Below, piece by piece: positions 52,017 through 60,047 of a stretch of DNA of 64,000 nt. A model generated the notes under the pieces. That model searched no databases. It was not told where the DNA came from and saw nothing but the letters and a program-made list of their open reading frames with translations. Source of the stretch: Arthrobacter nitroguajacolicus_D (GTDB lineage Bacteria; Actinomycetota; Actinomycetes; Actinomycetales; Micrococcaceae). Positions within the stretch are counted from its first letter, which is position 1. Each line of letters starts with the position of its first letter. Location of the stretch: positions 186,001 through 250,000 of the forward strand of contig NZ_JAVDSH010000004.1 of NCBI RefSeq assembly GCF_031455195.1. The letters are read 5' to 3'. The position numbers and the translations under genes were made by a program.

Positions 52017-53357
52017 TTAGTGCGAACCCAGCACCATCCAGCGATCTGTCCTTGCCCGCAATCCCAACGTCACGCCACGGGCCAGCATGTAGCCCAGCGC
52101 AAAGGCGGCCCACAGCCACAGCAGCCCCGCCTCGCCGTCGGGCCTTATTTGGTGGATGGCGTACAGCAGCGGCAAGTAAACGGCCAGGTTAACGACGCCG
52201 GCAATCGCCAGATAGCGCGCGTCACCGGCGCCAATGAGGACTCCGTCGAGGACGAAGACGTACCCGGCCAGTGGCTGCCCGAGTGCCAGCACCCACAGCG
52301 CAACGGTCAAAGCGGACCGGACGCCGGAATCGGCGGTGAAAAGGTAGCCCGCCCAGGGTGCCGCGAGCGCCAGCAAGACCCCTGTGATCACGCCGAATCC
52401 GAGGCCCCAGCGGACCATGGTGCGCGTCAGTTCCCGGACCCGGCCAGCGTTCCTGGCACCGAGTTCCTTGCCGACCAGGGCCTGCGCGGCAATTGCCAGT
52501 GCGTCGAGGGCGAAGGCGAGGAAGGAAAAGATTGTCATGGCCAACTGGTGCGCTGCCAGGTTGACGGCACCTTGCGCGGTGACCACCAGGACGGTAGCGA
52601 GGATGGCGAGGCGCAAGCTGAGCGTTCGAAGCATGAGCCAAGAGCCGACTCTTGTCATCGCCCTGATGCCATGCCAGTCGGGCCGTAGGGACACGCCGTG
52701 TTGCCGCGCGTTCCGGCTGACCATCACCAGGTAGACGGCGGCCATGGCCCACTGGGCAATGCTTGTGCCGATCGCCGAACCCGCAACCGACAGGTTCAAC
52801 CCATAGACAAGGAACCAGTTGAGGGCGATGTTCAGCGCAAACCCCGCCGTTGCTACGAGGAGCGGCGTGCGGGTGTCCTGGAGTCCGCGGAGCACGCCTG
52901 TCCCGGCAAAGATCAAGAGCATGGCGGCCAGGCCGGGCATGGACCACCGCAGGTAGTCGACGGCGAATGCGCGCACATCCCCGGTCGCGCCCATGGAACC
53001 CACCAGCGGCTCGGCGGCAACAAAGCCAATCGCCGCGAGCGCCAATCCGAGCAGCAGCGCCAGCCAAACGCCGTCGCGCCCTGCTGCCAAAGCCTTCCCC
53101 AGCTTGCCGTCGCCGATCGCGCGGGCGACTGCCGGCGTCGTCGAGTACGCCAGGAAGACCATGAGCCCCACGGCGGTGTGCAAAATGGTGGAGGCGAGCC
53201 CAACGCCGGCCAGTTGGTCCACACCCAAGTGGCCCACGATCGCGGAGTCGGCCAGGAGGAACAGTGGCTCGGCGATCAGGGCGCCGAAGGCCGGAACCGC
53301 CAGGCGCAGGATCTCGCGGGCGTTGGAGCGGGGTGTGATGGTTGTGGTCTCAGGCAC
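52017..53357 (-). CDS. MATE-family efflux transporter
   Basis: A 446-residue, 12-helix transporter. It starts IRLAVPAFGALIAEPLFLLAD-like (ILRLAVPAFGALIAEPLF) and continues DSAIVGHLGVDQLAGVGLAST, the usual MATE opening, with a repeat beginning near residue 225. It exports cationic drugs or metabolites with Na+ or H+. GTG start at 53357. Confidence 0.92.
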   Translation of the reverse strand: MPETTTITPRSNAREILRLAVPAFGALIAEPLFLLADSAIVGHLGVDQLAGVGLASTILHTAVGLMVFLAYSTTPAVARAIGDGKLGKALAAGRDGVWLALLLGLALAAIGFVAAEPLVGSMGATGDVRAFAVDYLRWSMPGLAAMLLIFAGTGVLRGLQDTRTPLLVATAGFALNIALNWFLVYGLNLSVAGSAIGTSIAQWAMAAVYLVMVSRNARQHGVSLRPDWHGIRAMTRVGSWLMLRTLSLRLAILATVLVVTAQGAVNLAAHQLAMTIFSFLAFALDALAIAAQALVGKELGARNAGRVRELTRTMVRWGLGFGVITGVLLALAAPWAGYLFTADSGVRSALTVALWVLALGQPLAGYVFVLDGVLIGAGDARYLAIAGVVNLAVYLPLLYAIHQIRPDGEAGLLWLWAAFALGYMLARGVTLGLRARTDRWMVLGSH

Positions 53358-53399
53358 TAAACCAGCCTAGTGGGCCACGGGGCGGGTACATTTGAGGCC

Positions 53400-53996
53400 G
53401 TGTCCAACGAGCATCCCGTCACAGTTTCCGTGGCCCGCACTATCCTTCCCGGCTATACGCGGCAGGCAAATGCGTGGGCGCACGCGGGCCAGGAACTTGC
53501 GCGTGAATGGCCCGGCTACCTCGGATCCGGGTGGGTGCGAAACGGCGCGGGCTCGAACGAGTGGCACATGCTGTACCGCTTCGCCGACGCAGGCGCGCTG
53601 CAGGCTTGGGAAGATTCCGAGGAGCGCCGCTGGTGGATAGACAGCGCCAGGGACATGATGGAGACCACCCGGGTGGAGCGGCACACGGGAATCGAGGGCT
53701 GGTTTTCGCGGCCCGGTGATGTTTCGGTGGTGGTCCCCGAGACCGTCGCGCCACCCCGCTGGAAGCAGGCCATCAGCATTTTCCTGCCGTTCTTCCCGCT
53801 TAGCCTGTTGGCGAACTTCCTGCTGCACCCTGTGACCCAGCATTGGCCATTGGTCCTCGCGGTACTGCTCAACATCGTCATCCTGACCCCGCTGATGACG
53901 TATATCTTCCTGCCGATCACTACCCGTTTGCTTCAACCGTGGCTGCAGAAGCCGCCAAGGAAGCGCCGAATACAAGCCAAAGGGACTGCACGATGA
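53400..53996 (+). CDS. Antibiotic biosynthesis monooxygenase-fold protein with membrane helices
   Basis: A 198-residue protein. Residues about 1-95 form an ABM-type ferredoxin-like domain (PVTVSVARTILPGYTRQANAWAHAG and WHMLYRFADAGALQAWEDSEERRWW). Two membrane helices follow at about 125-145 and 150-172, then a basic tail. This ABM-plus-two-TM architecture is known but uncharacterised. GTG at 53400 is favoured, though a GTG at 53370 is possible; neither has a good ribosome site. Confidence 0.82.
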   Translation: MSNEHPVTVSVARTILPGYTRQANAWAHAGQELAREWPGYLGSGWVRNGAGSNEWHMLYRFADAGALQAWEDSEERRWWIDSARDMMETTRVERHTGIEGWFSRPGDVSVVVPETVAPPRWKQAISIFLPFFPLSLLANFLLHPVTQHWPLVLAVLLNIVILTPLMTYIFLPITTRLLQPWLQKPPRKRRIQAKGTAR

Positions 53997-54403
53997 CGTA
54001 CGTTCTTTCCACTGACAAGGACCGCGTGGATCGCGATTGGCTCTGGGCCGAGCTCTCCAACAACGTCTATTGGGCCAGGTGGCGCACGCGGGCGGACGTC
54101 GAGGCCCAACTGGAAAACGCCTGGCGGATTGTGGGGGCTTACGACGCCGGGACGGGCGCCATGGTGGGCTACGCGCGGGCGTTTTCCGACGGCGTCGCCA
54201 TCGCCTACCTCGCCGACGTGTACGTCCACGAGTCCGCCCGGGGCCAGGCCTTGGGCAAAGCGATGGTGGCGGAAATGATCGACGCCGGGCCGGGGGCCAA
54301 CTTCCGCTGGATGCTGCACATCAGCGACGCCCATGGGCTCTATCGGCAGTTTGGATTCGGCGATCCCGACACCCGGTATTTAGAGCGACCCGAAGTCCGG
54401 TAG
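53993..54403 (+). CDS. GNAT-family N-acetyltransferase
   Basis: A 136-residue acetyltransferase: MVGYARAFSDGVAIAYLADVYVHESARGQALGKAMVAEMID contains motif A, and LYRQFGFGDPDTRYLER the C-terminal motif. The start ATG overlaps the preceding stop (ATGA), with AAAGGGA upstream. Substrate unknown. Confidence 0.9.
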   Translation: MTYVLSTDKDRVDRDWLWAELSNNVYWARWRTRADVEAQLENAWRIVGAYDAGTGAMVGYARAFSDGVAIAYLADVYVHESARGQALGKAMVAEMIDAGPGANFRWMLHISDAHGLYRQFGFGDPDTRYLERPEVR

Positions 54404-54442
54404 TTCGCGGTCTTCGTCACAATGGGCCACGATTAGTTGACA

Positions 54443-54470
54443 CTTCAACTTACTTCCATAAGGGTTGAAG
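54443..54470 (+). promoter_or_regulatory. Inverted repeat upstream of doxX-like gene
   Basis: CTTCAAC (54443-54449) and GTTGAAG (54464-54470) flank 14 nt just after a TTGACA box (54437-54442) and immediately before the start codon. It may be a repressor site or a leader hairpin. Confidence 0.4.
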
Positions 54471-54472
54471 AT

Positions 54473-54907
54473 ATGAACAAATCCAGCTTGACCACCACAG
54501 CCCTGACCATCCTGCGCGTCATAGCAGGATTTCTCTTCGCCGCGCACGGTTGGCAAAAGTTCAACGAATTCACCATCGCCGGCACCCAGGCATCGTTCGC
54601 CCAAATGGGAGTTCCGGGCGCGTCCACAGTCGCCCCGATCGTCGCAACCCTCGAACTCGTAGGCGGCATCGCATTGATTATCGGCTTCCTCACGCGCGTC
54701 TTTGCTGCCCTTCTGGCGATAGACATGCTCGGCGCACTGTTCCTGGTGCACGCCCCGGCCGGCGTCTTTGTCGCCAACGGCGGGTACGAACTGGTGCTGC
54801 TCTTCGCGGGCGCAGCTTTGGCACTCGCACTCGCGGGCGCGGGCAGGATCTCAGCCGACGCCGCACTCTTCGGTCGAAAGGGATCGAAGCTCCGCGTCCT
54901 CGCATAA
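54473..54907 (+). CDS. DoxX-family membrane protein
   Basis: A 144-residue four-helix protein: ALTILRVIAGFLFAAHGWQKF, VAPIVATLELVGGIALIIGFLTRVFAALLAIDMLGALF, and ELVLLFAGAALALALAG. DoxX proteins are linked to thiol/redox balance or respiratory chains. AAGGG lies 8 nt before the ATG. Confidence 0.9.
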   Translation: MNKSSLTTTALTILRVIAGFLFAAHGWQKFNEFTIAGTQASFAQMGVPGASTVAPIVATLELVGGIALIIGFLTRVFAALLAIDMLGALFLVHAPAGVFVANGGYELVLLFAGAALALALAGAGRISADAALFGRKGSKLRVLA

Positions 54908-54913
54908 GCCCCG

Positions 54914-55047
54914 GACGCTCTCTCACGAAACACCCCATTCCCCCGGACGCTCCCTCACTTCCCCAAAGAAAGTGAGAGAGCGTTAGGTGTTTAAGTGGCG
55001 GGTCGTGAGAGAGCGTTAGGTGTTTAAGTGGCGGGTCGTGAGAGAGG
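54914..55047. repeat. Tandem and inverted repeat block between convergent genes
   Basis: A 33-bp unit starting GTGAGAGAGCGTTAGG occurs twice in tandem (54972-55004 and 55005-55037) and starts a third time at 55038. Upstream GACGCTCTCTCAC (54914-54926) and GACGCTCCCTCAC are its inverse, so long stems can form. It probably acts as a bidirectional terminator. Confidence 0.8.
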
Positions 55048-55050
55048 GTC

Positions 55051-56364
55051 CTAGCCCGTCACGCCGGTGAGCTCATTCGGGACATGGTGGAGCTTCGCCG
55101 ATTTGGTCACCTTGCCGGACTTCAGGTCCACAGCGTGAAGTGACTGCGAGGCAGGTTCGGTGACGAACGCCGTCGAACCCTGGACGAAGAGCGTCGGGCG
55201 CGGGTCCTGCCATGTTGTGGACTCCTCCCAGGCGGCCACTACGGGGATGGAGGATGTGACGGCGCCGGAGAGAGGGTCGATGACCCGTAGCCCGCCATCC
55301 GTACCGAGTACCAGCGCTTCGCCCGCCGGGCCGCGGCCGAGTGAGCGGAAGGAGTAGCTGGTGCCGATGTCCACGAGTTGCAGGCTGGCAGTTTCGGTGT
55401 TGACCAAGGAGATCCTGGTGGGCCGCTCGAGCTCGGCCGCCTTGTCCACTTTGTAGTCACCCAGGATCACCGGGGATTTTTCCGAGCCTGCCTGATTTCC
55501 CATCCGACCGTAGGCATCGGGGCTGGCGACCTTGGTGATCGCGCCGTCCTTGTAGATCAGCATCCCGTTTTCGCAACCAACCACCACAGCTTCACCCGCG
55601 GCTACGGCCTCGCCGTGAACGCCGGGGCATTCCTCGTTACGCACCACTTCAGTGCGATCCTGCCCCTTGCCGACCGTCAGGACTGCGATGCCCGAGCGCC
55701 CTTCCTCATTTCCGAGGGTCACCAGCAGCTTGCCGTCCTCCAGCTCAACAGCCACCCCATGGTGCGCCTCCGGCGTGGTGTACACATCCGTCGGAGGCAG
55801 CTTTCCATCCTCTACGGCAGCGGCCAGCGCGGAGGTTTCGAAGCTCTCCACTTTGCCCGAGCCGTCATTGAAGAGCACGGTCTTGCCTGCGTGCAACACC
55901 ACGTGGCCGGCCTTATCCGCCTCAAAGGCCAGCTCGGTCAGCTTGGGGTCTGCCACATAATGATGGCTGTGATCGCCATGCGGCTCGGTCCAGGCGCCTG
56001 CGTCGAACAGTCGGAAGGAATCCCCGGTGGACACGAAGACATGCCGCCCGTCGCCGGCAGGATTGAGCCGGTTGAAGCCGGACATTTCCGCACTTCCCAC
56101 CGGCTCAAGTGACGTTGCGTCCACAACCGAAATGCCGGCGTCGTGCGTGTAGACGAGACGCGGCGCTGGTGCTCCGGCCTCTTTCGCGTTGGGCTCAGGT
56201 GATGCTGAAGGCGGCGCGTCACCTGCTGTGCCGGCCGAGCTGCCGGGGCCGGCGCAAGCGGTCAGCAACAGGGCTGAAAGTCCGACGGCGGCAATCGGCA
56301 CAGCGTATAGGCCACGCCTGAGGGTGGTCGGGGCAGGGGTTTTGAGGGTGAGGTGATAAGGCAT
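55051..56364 (-). CDS. AztD-like zinc metallochaperone, predicted lipoprotein
   Basis: A 437-residue beta-propeller protein with a lipobox LLTAC near residue 37. It resembles the AztD zinc chaperones: a His-rich loop EPHGDHSHHY, repeated beta-strand blades (SAEMSGFNRLNPAGDGRHVFVSTGD, TTPEAHHGVAVELEDGKLLVTLG, NEECPGVHGEAVAA) and a WQDPRPTLFVQGSTAFVTEPASQSLHAVDL end. AztD hands Zn to an AztC-type binding protein, but no AztABC is nearby. The promoter holds a Zur-type palindrome, so it is expected to be made under zinc limitation. Confidence 0.85.
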   Translation of the reverse strand: MPYHLTLKTPAPTTLRRGLYAVPIAAVGLSALLLTACAGPGSSAGTAGDAPPSASPEPNAKEAGAPAPRLVYTHDAGISVVDATSLEPVGSAEMSGFNRLNPAGDGRHVFVSTGDSFRLFDAGAWTEPHGDHSHHYVADPKLTELAFEADKAGHVVLHAGKTVLFNDGSGKVESFETSALAAAVEDGKLPPTDVYTTPEAHHGVAVELEDGKLLVTLGNEEGRSGIAVLTVGKGQDRTEVVRNEECPGVHGEAVAAGEAVVVGCENGMLIYKDGAITKVASPDAYGRMGNQAGSEKSPVILGDYKVDKAAELERPTRISLVNTETASLQLVDIGTSYSFRSLGRGPAGEALVLGTDGGLRVIDPLSGAVTSSIPVVAAWEESTTWQDPRPTLFVQGSTAFVTEPASQSLHAVDLKSGKVTKSAKLHHVPNELTGVTG

Positions 56365-56369
56365 GGGTT

Positions 56370-56390
56370 AAATGATATTGATTCTCATTT
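56370..56390 (-). promoter_or_regulatory. Zur-like operator
   Basis: ATGATATTGATTCTCAT (56372-56388) is an imperfect palindrome of the Zur-box type (ATGA...TCAT around an AT-rich core), 8 nt upstream of the AztD-like start. A Fur-family site is the alternative. Confidence 0.65.
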
Positions 56391-56442
56391 AGAGTGCAAA
56401 CCAGCCTGCCCCTGCCTCTGTTTCGCTGCTACTGTCAACAAG

Positions 56443-56775
56443 ATGCCCACCATCCTCACCGGAGTCGGCGCCAGTACCGGAGTTATCCAAGGACCGGCCC
56501 GGCTCATTCACGGACCTGACGAATTCGGCCGCTTCCAAACCGGAGACGTGCTTATTTGCCGCACCACCGATCCCGCCTGGACACCCCTCTTCGGCATGGC
56601 CTCAGCCGTTGTCACACAGACCGGCGGAATGCTGTCCCACGCAGCGATTGTGGCCAGGGAGTACGGGATTCCCGCAGTGCTCGGGGTCCGGGACGCGCTC
56701 GAAACGCTCATCGACGGAAGCCAACTGGCGGTAGACGGGGCGCGAGGAACTGTCACGGTGGTGGACGGCTCGTGA
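56443..56775 (+). CDS. Stand-alone PEP-utilising enzyme mobile domain
   Basis: A 110-residue phosphohistidine swivel domain with the catalytic His in TQTGGMLSHAAIVAREYGIPAVLGV. In full enzymes (PPDK, PEP synthase, rifampicin phosphotransferase) this domain carries phosphate between sites; here no ATP-grasp or PEP-binding domain is encoded beside it. TACTGT lies 7 nt before the ATG and there is no ribosome site, so the mRNA is probably leaderless. It overlaps the start of the broken gene downstream (GTGA). Confidence 0.87.
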   Translation: MPTILTGVGASTGVIQGPARLIHGPDEFGRFQTGDVLICRTTDPAWTPLFGMASAVVTQTGGMLSHAAIVAREYGIPAVLGVRDALETLIDGSQLAVDGARGTVTVVDGS

Positions 56776-57145
56776 CTCTTCTCACGCTGCATGCAGTACG
56801 GCTCCTTGGGTTCGCTGATACGGAGGCAGTAGCGACGCGCTTCGCCCAGGATCGTGCGGTGGTGGAGTCCGAATTAATCGACGCCGGGGTGATTGGTTTC
56901 GTTTCGTACAGCACCTTCGCGGGAACCAGCTGATCGGCGCCTCGGCAGCATGGCGTCCACTGGAGGATCAGCTGACCGGTGTGCTGCCTCGATTCGACGG
57001 CTACGCCGAGCGCCTGTTGCGAGCACTGAGGAAAGCTCCAGAGAGTACGGCCTGGCTGACTGCCACGGATCGCGATTCGTTTCATCGGGCCTGGTTCGAG
57101 CTGCACGAGGATCTGATTGCGACCCTGGGTCTCCAGCGCACCTGA
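56772..57145 (+). pseudogene. Broken regulator-like gene normally paired with the mobile domain
   Basis: The first frame (GTG at 56772) gives 53 residues, TLLTLHAVRLLGFADTEAVATRFAQD..., ending at TGA 56933 just after SYSTFAGTS. The C-terminal part of the same protein family resumes in a different frame from about 56930, visible as QLTGVLPRFDGYAERLLRAL and HRAWFELHEDLIATLG, to TGA 57145. Intact relatives are about 200 residues, so a middle portion is missing and the frame is shifted. The N-terminus looks like a helix-turn-helix region. Expression of a short peptide remains possible. Confidence 0.65.
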
Positions 57146-57219
57146 TGCGTCTGGTCGCTGCGACAGCCGGGATTGACTCAGTCACGTAACAGAAACCTTC
57201 CGACAGTAAACTTCGGAAC

Positions 57220-58194
57220 ATGAGCGATGATGCCGCCAATTCAGTGACCCTCCGCTTCCTCGCGGCACCCACCGACGTCGGACACAGCGGGTCGGTCGAC
57301 GCCGGCACCGTCCTCGAGTGGGTGGACAAAGCGGCGTACGCCGCGGCGGTTGGGTGGGCCAAGTCCTACTGCGTCACGGCCTACGTGGGCAACATCCACT
57401 TCACCGATCCGGTGAACAGCGGAGACATGGTGGAAGTAACCTCCACGATTGTTTACACGGGCCGCTCCTCCATGCACATCCACACCGTGGTCAGCTCGCG
57501 CGACCCCAAGGGCGGTCCGGAGACGATGCACAGCCAATGCATGGTGATCTTCGTAGCGGTGGGTCCGGACGGCAAGCCGATTCCCGTCCCCCAGTTTGAG
57601 CCGTCCACTCCTGAAGAGGTCGAGCAACGGGACCACGCACTGGCACGCATCGAGGTCCGCGAGCAGATCGTCAACGCGATGAACGCACAGGAATATACCG
57701 ACGCCGGGACCGCCGAGCGCGTCACCCTGCGGTTCATGGCGTCCCCCACTGATGTGAACTGGGGCGGCAAGGTCCACGGCGGCATCGTCATGAAGTGGAT
57801 CGACGAAGCCGCCTACGTGTGCGCCTCGCGATACTGCGGCAAAGATACTGTGGCCGTGTTCTCAGGCGGCGTTCGCTTCTACAGGCCGCTGCTGATCGGT
57901 CATGTCGTGGAGGTCGAAGCGCGACTTGTCTACACCGGTGCCAAGGGCATGCACGTCGCCGTCCACGTCCGTTCCGGTGATCCGAAGACCCGCGAAATGA
58001 ACCTGACCACGTACTGCCTCACGGTGATGGTGGCACGCGACGAAACGGGAACCTCGGTGCCCATTCCAGCATGGGTGCCGGTGTCTGACGAGGACAAGAA
58101 GTTGCACGCCCACGCCCGTGAACTGCTGGAAATCCGTGGCCGGGCTCCGGGAAACCGTCTGCCGGATCACCTGCTGAAGGCCGCCGGCGCCTAA
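57220..58194 (+). CDS. Double-hotdog acyl-CoA thioesterase
   Basis: A 324-residue protein with two hotdog domains: residues about 8-130 (SVTLRFLAAPTDVGHSGSVDAGTVLEWVDKAAYAAA) and about 165-300 (RVTLRFMASPTDVNWGGKVHGGIVMKWIDEAAY). The acidic residue in the hotdog helix (VD/ID) is the usual catalytic site, and both repeats keep it. It hydrolyses acyl-CoA. The TAAACT box 7 nt before the ATG and the lack of a ribosome site suggest a leaderless mRNA. Confidence 0.92.
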   Translation: MSDDAANSVTLRFLAAPTDVGHSGSVDAGTVLEWVDKAAYAAAVGWAKSYCVTAYVGNIHFTDPVNSGDMVEVTSTIVYTGRSSMHIHTVVSSRDPKGGPETMHSQCMVIFVAVGPDGKPIPVPQFEPSTPEEVEQRDHALARIEVREQIVNAMNAQEYTDAGTAERVTLRFMASPTDVNWGGKVHGGIVMKWIDEAAYVCASRYCGKDTVAVFSGGVRFYRPLLIGHVVEVEARLVYTGAKGMHVAVHVRSGDPKTREMNLTTYCLTVMVARDETGTSVPIPAWVPVSDEDKKLHAHARELLEIRGRAPGNRLPDHLLKAAGA

Positions 58195-58195
58195 G

Positions 58196-58252
58196 CCCGT
58201 CGCTGCCCCGCTCCTACGTCGTTGCCCAACAACGGCAAAGCGGGTTAGGAAC
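58196..58252. terminator. Hairpin repeat (family B) after the thioesterase gene
   Basis: It begins with CCCGTCGCTGCCCCGCT (58196-58212), identical to the start of the 18385 element, followed by a related GTTGCCCAAC core and the GCGGG return arm. It lies between convergent genes. Confidence 0.55.
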
Positions 58253-58262
58253 GCGCTAGAGC

Positions 58263-58916
58263 TCAGCCGACCAAATTCTCCGCGGCACCATCCATGTGCG
58301 CGATGATCGTCTCCCGTGCCTTGGCCGCATTCCCGGTCTCAATGGCGGCGACAATGTCGTGATGCCGCCCGACACTCATGTTCCGGGTTGCGCGTTCCAA
58401 CCCGGCGAACATGATGGACATCCGGATGGAACCCTCCAAGGATTCCCACGAGTGCAGCAGGGTTTCGTTACCGGACAGGCGGCAGAGCGTGCGGTGGAAC
58501 TCGAGGTCGGATTCGATCCGCTCCTCCAGGGACGATTTGGCGGCCTTTTCCATGGTGTCGACGGCGGCACGCAACTCTGCCAGCGCGGCCTCCTTGTCCG
58601 GCATGTCGCTCAAGGTCCGGGCAGCCAGCGATTCCAGGACGCCGCGGACGGCGAAGATGTCCCGGATTTCCTTGACGTCCAGGTGCCGGACGGACATCCG
58701 GCCGCGCGCCCCGGCCGAAATGAGGCCTTCCTGTTCCAGCTGGCGCAGGGCTTCCCGGAGCGTGCCGCGGCTGATCTGGAGCATCTCCGACAGCTCGGTT
58801 TCCACGAGGTGCCGCCCGGGTTCGAGTTCACCACTCGTGATGGCGGTCCGCAGTGCTGCGAGCGCCTGTTCGCGCAGGCTCTTCTTCTCAAGTCCCAGCA
58901 GGGATGCGGTGGCCAT
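58263..58916 (-). CDS. GntR-family (FadR-type) regulator
   Basis: A 217-residue regulator with an N-terminal GntR winged helix (LREQALAALRTAITSGELEPGRHLVETELSEML, then SRGTLREALRQLEQEGLI) and an all-helical FCD ligand-binding domain with metal-ligand-type residues (FHRTLCRLSGNETLLHSWESLEG and VGRHHDIVAAIETGN). It likely controls the transketolase cluster in response to a carboxylate or sugar acid. An inverted repeat of the same type as in the 62.4-kb promoter lies upstream of its gene. Confidence 0.92.
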   Translation of the reverse strand: MATASLLGLEKKSLREQALAALRTAITSGELEPGRHLVETELSEMLQISRGTLREALRQLEQEGLISAGARGRMSVRHLDVKEIRDIFAVRGVLESLAARTLSDMPDKEAALAELRAAVDTMEKAAKSSLEERIESDLEFHRTLCRLSGNETLLHSWESLEGSIRMSIMFAGLERATRNMSVGRHHDIVAAIETGNAAKARETIIAHMDGAAENLVG

Positions 58917-58945
58917 GGTGTGTCCTCGGTTCTATGGGCGACTGC

Positions 58946-58968
58946 TGACAGTCCGGTGTTAACTGTCG
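58946..58968 (-). promoter_or_regulatory. GntR operator upstream of its own gene
   Basis: TGACAGT (58946-58952) and ACTGTCG (58962-58968) form an inverted repeat in the 111-nt gap before the regulator. The half-site matches those in the 62384-62466 promoter region. Confidence 0.5.
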
Positions 58969-59027
58969 ATACTACGGGCAGGAGTGCGGGACGGGCAGTC
59001 ATGGCCGTCCCGCATTCCCAAAGAAAC

Positions 59028-60047
59028 TCAGCCGAGTTCCGCCAGCACCTTGGCCACGATCCGGTCCACGGACAGGCCGTACCGTTCGTGCAGCGTAGGC
59101 AGCGCGCCGGCGTCGAGGAACTGGTCCGGAAGGCCGATGGGCACCACACGCTTCCCGAGACCGGCGGTGACGACGGCGGATGCAACGGTTTCAAACAGAC
59201 CGCCAACAACCGTGTGGTTCTCCAGCGTGACGGCAAGACGGTCCGTGTTCAGTTCTGCCAGCACGGTGGCGGCGTCGAAGGGTTTGATGGTGGGAGTGTG
59301 CACCACGGCCACATCCACGTTGTGCTTCGCCAACGCATCCGCCGCCTGCAAGGCACGCATGGTCATCAGGCCGGACGATACAAAGACGACGTCGTTCCCG
59401 CCGCGCAGGACCTTGGCTTTGCCGAGCTCGAACGTGTAGTCGTACTCGTCCAGCACTGTGGGCACGTTCCCTCGGAGCAGGCGCAGGTACGTCGGCCCTT
59501 CAGATGCAGCGAGTTGGGGAACTGCCTGCTCGATGTCCACGGAATCGCAGGGGTCCACGATGGTCAGGTTGGGCATGCCGCGGAAGATCGCCATGTCCTC
59601 GGTGGCCTGGTGGCTGGGGCCATAGCCCGTGGTGAGCCCGGGCAAACCGCCGATGATGTTGACGTTCAGGTTCGGTTCGGCGATGTCCAGGCAAAGGAAG
59701 TCGTAGGCGCGTCGGGCGGCGAAAACCGAGTAGGTGGAGGCGAACGGGATCAGTCCGGTTTCCGCCATGCCCGCCGCGGCTCCGAACAGCAGCTGCTCGG
59801 CCATCCCCATCTGGAAGAAGCGCTCCGGGAACGCCTTGGCGAAGATATGCATGTCCGTGTATTTGCCCAGGTCAGCGGTCAAACCCACGATCTTCGGATT
59901 AGCTTCCGCTGCGGCAACGAGCGCGTGCCCGAAAGGAGCGGATGTGGTCTTCTGCCCGGGGTCCGCGAAAGACGCGATCATGGCCGAGGTCTTCAGCTTC
60001 GGCTTCCCAATCGAAACTGCGGCAGCCGCCGTCGTAACTGTGCTCAT
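59028..60047 (-). CDS. Transketolase C-terminal subunit (split type)
   Basis: A 339-residue protein with the pyrimidine-binding domain (FFQMGMAEQLLFGAAAGMAETGLIPFASTYSVFAARRAYDFL) carrying the catalytic Glu, and the C-terminal transketolase domain (VVFVSSGLMTMRALQAADAL, HTVVGGLFETVAS). It pairs with the N-terminal subunit encoded upstream to make a thiamine-diphosphate transketolase. The ATG overlaps the preceding stop (ATGA), coupling synthesis of the two halves. Confidence 0.93.
   Translation of the reverse strand: MSTVTTAAAAVSIGKPKLKTSAMIASFADPGQKTTSAPFGHALVAAAEANPKIVGLTADLGKYTDMHIFAKAFPERFFQMGMAEQLLFGAAAGMAETGLIPFASTYSVFAARRAYDFLCLDIAEPNLNVNIIGGLPGLTTGYGPSHQATEDMAIFRGMPNLTIVDPCDSVDIEQAVPQLAASEGPTYLRLLRGNVPTVLDEYDYTFELGKAKVLRGGNDVVFVSSGLMTMRALQAADALAKHNVDVAVVHTPTIKPFDAATVLAELNTDRLAVTLENHTVVGGLFETVASAVVTAGLGKRVVPIGLPDQFLDAGALPTLHERYGLSVDRIVAKVLAELG

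Noticed and set aside
54972..55047. Direct repeats as a possible CRISPR array
   Set aside because: The units are adjacent with no spacers and there are no cas genes.
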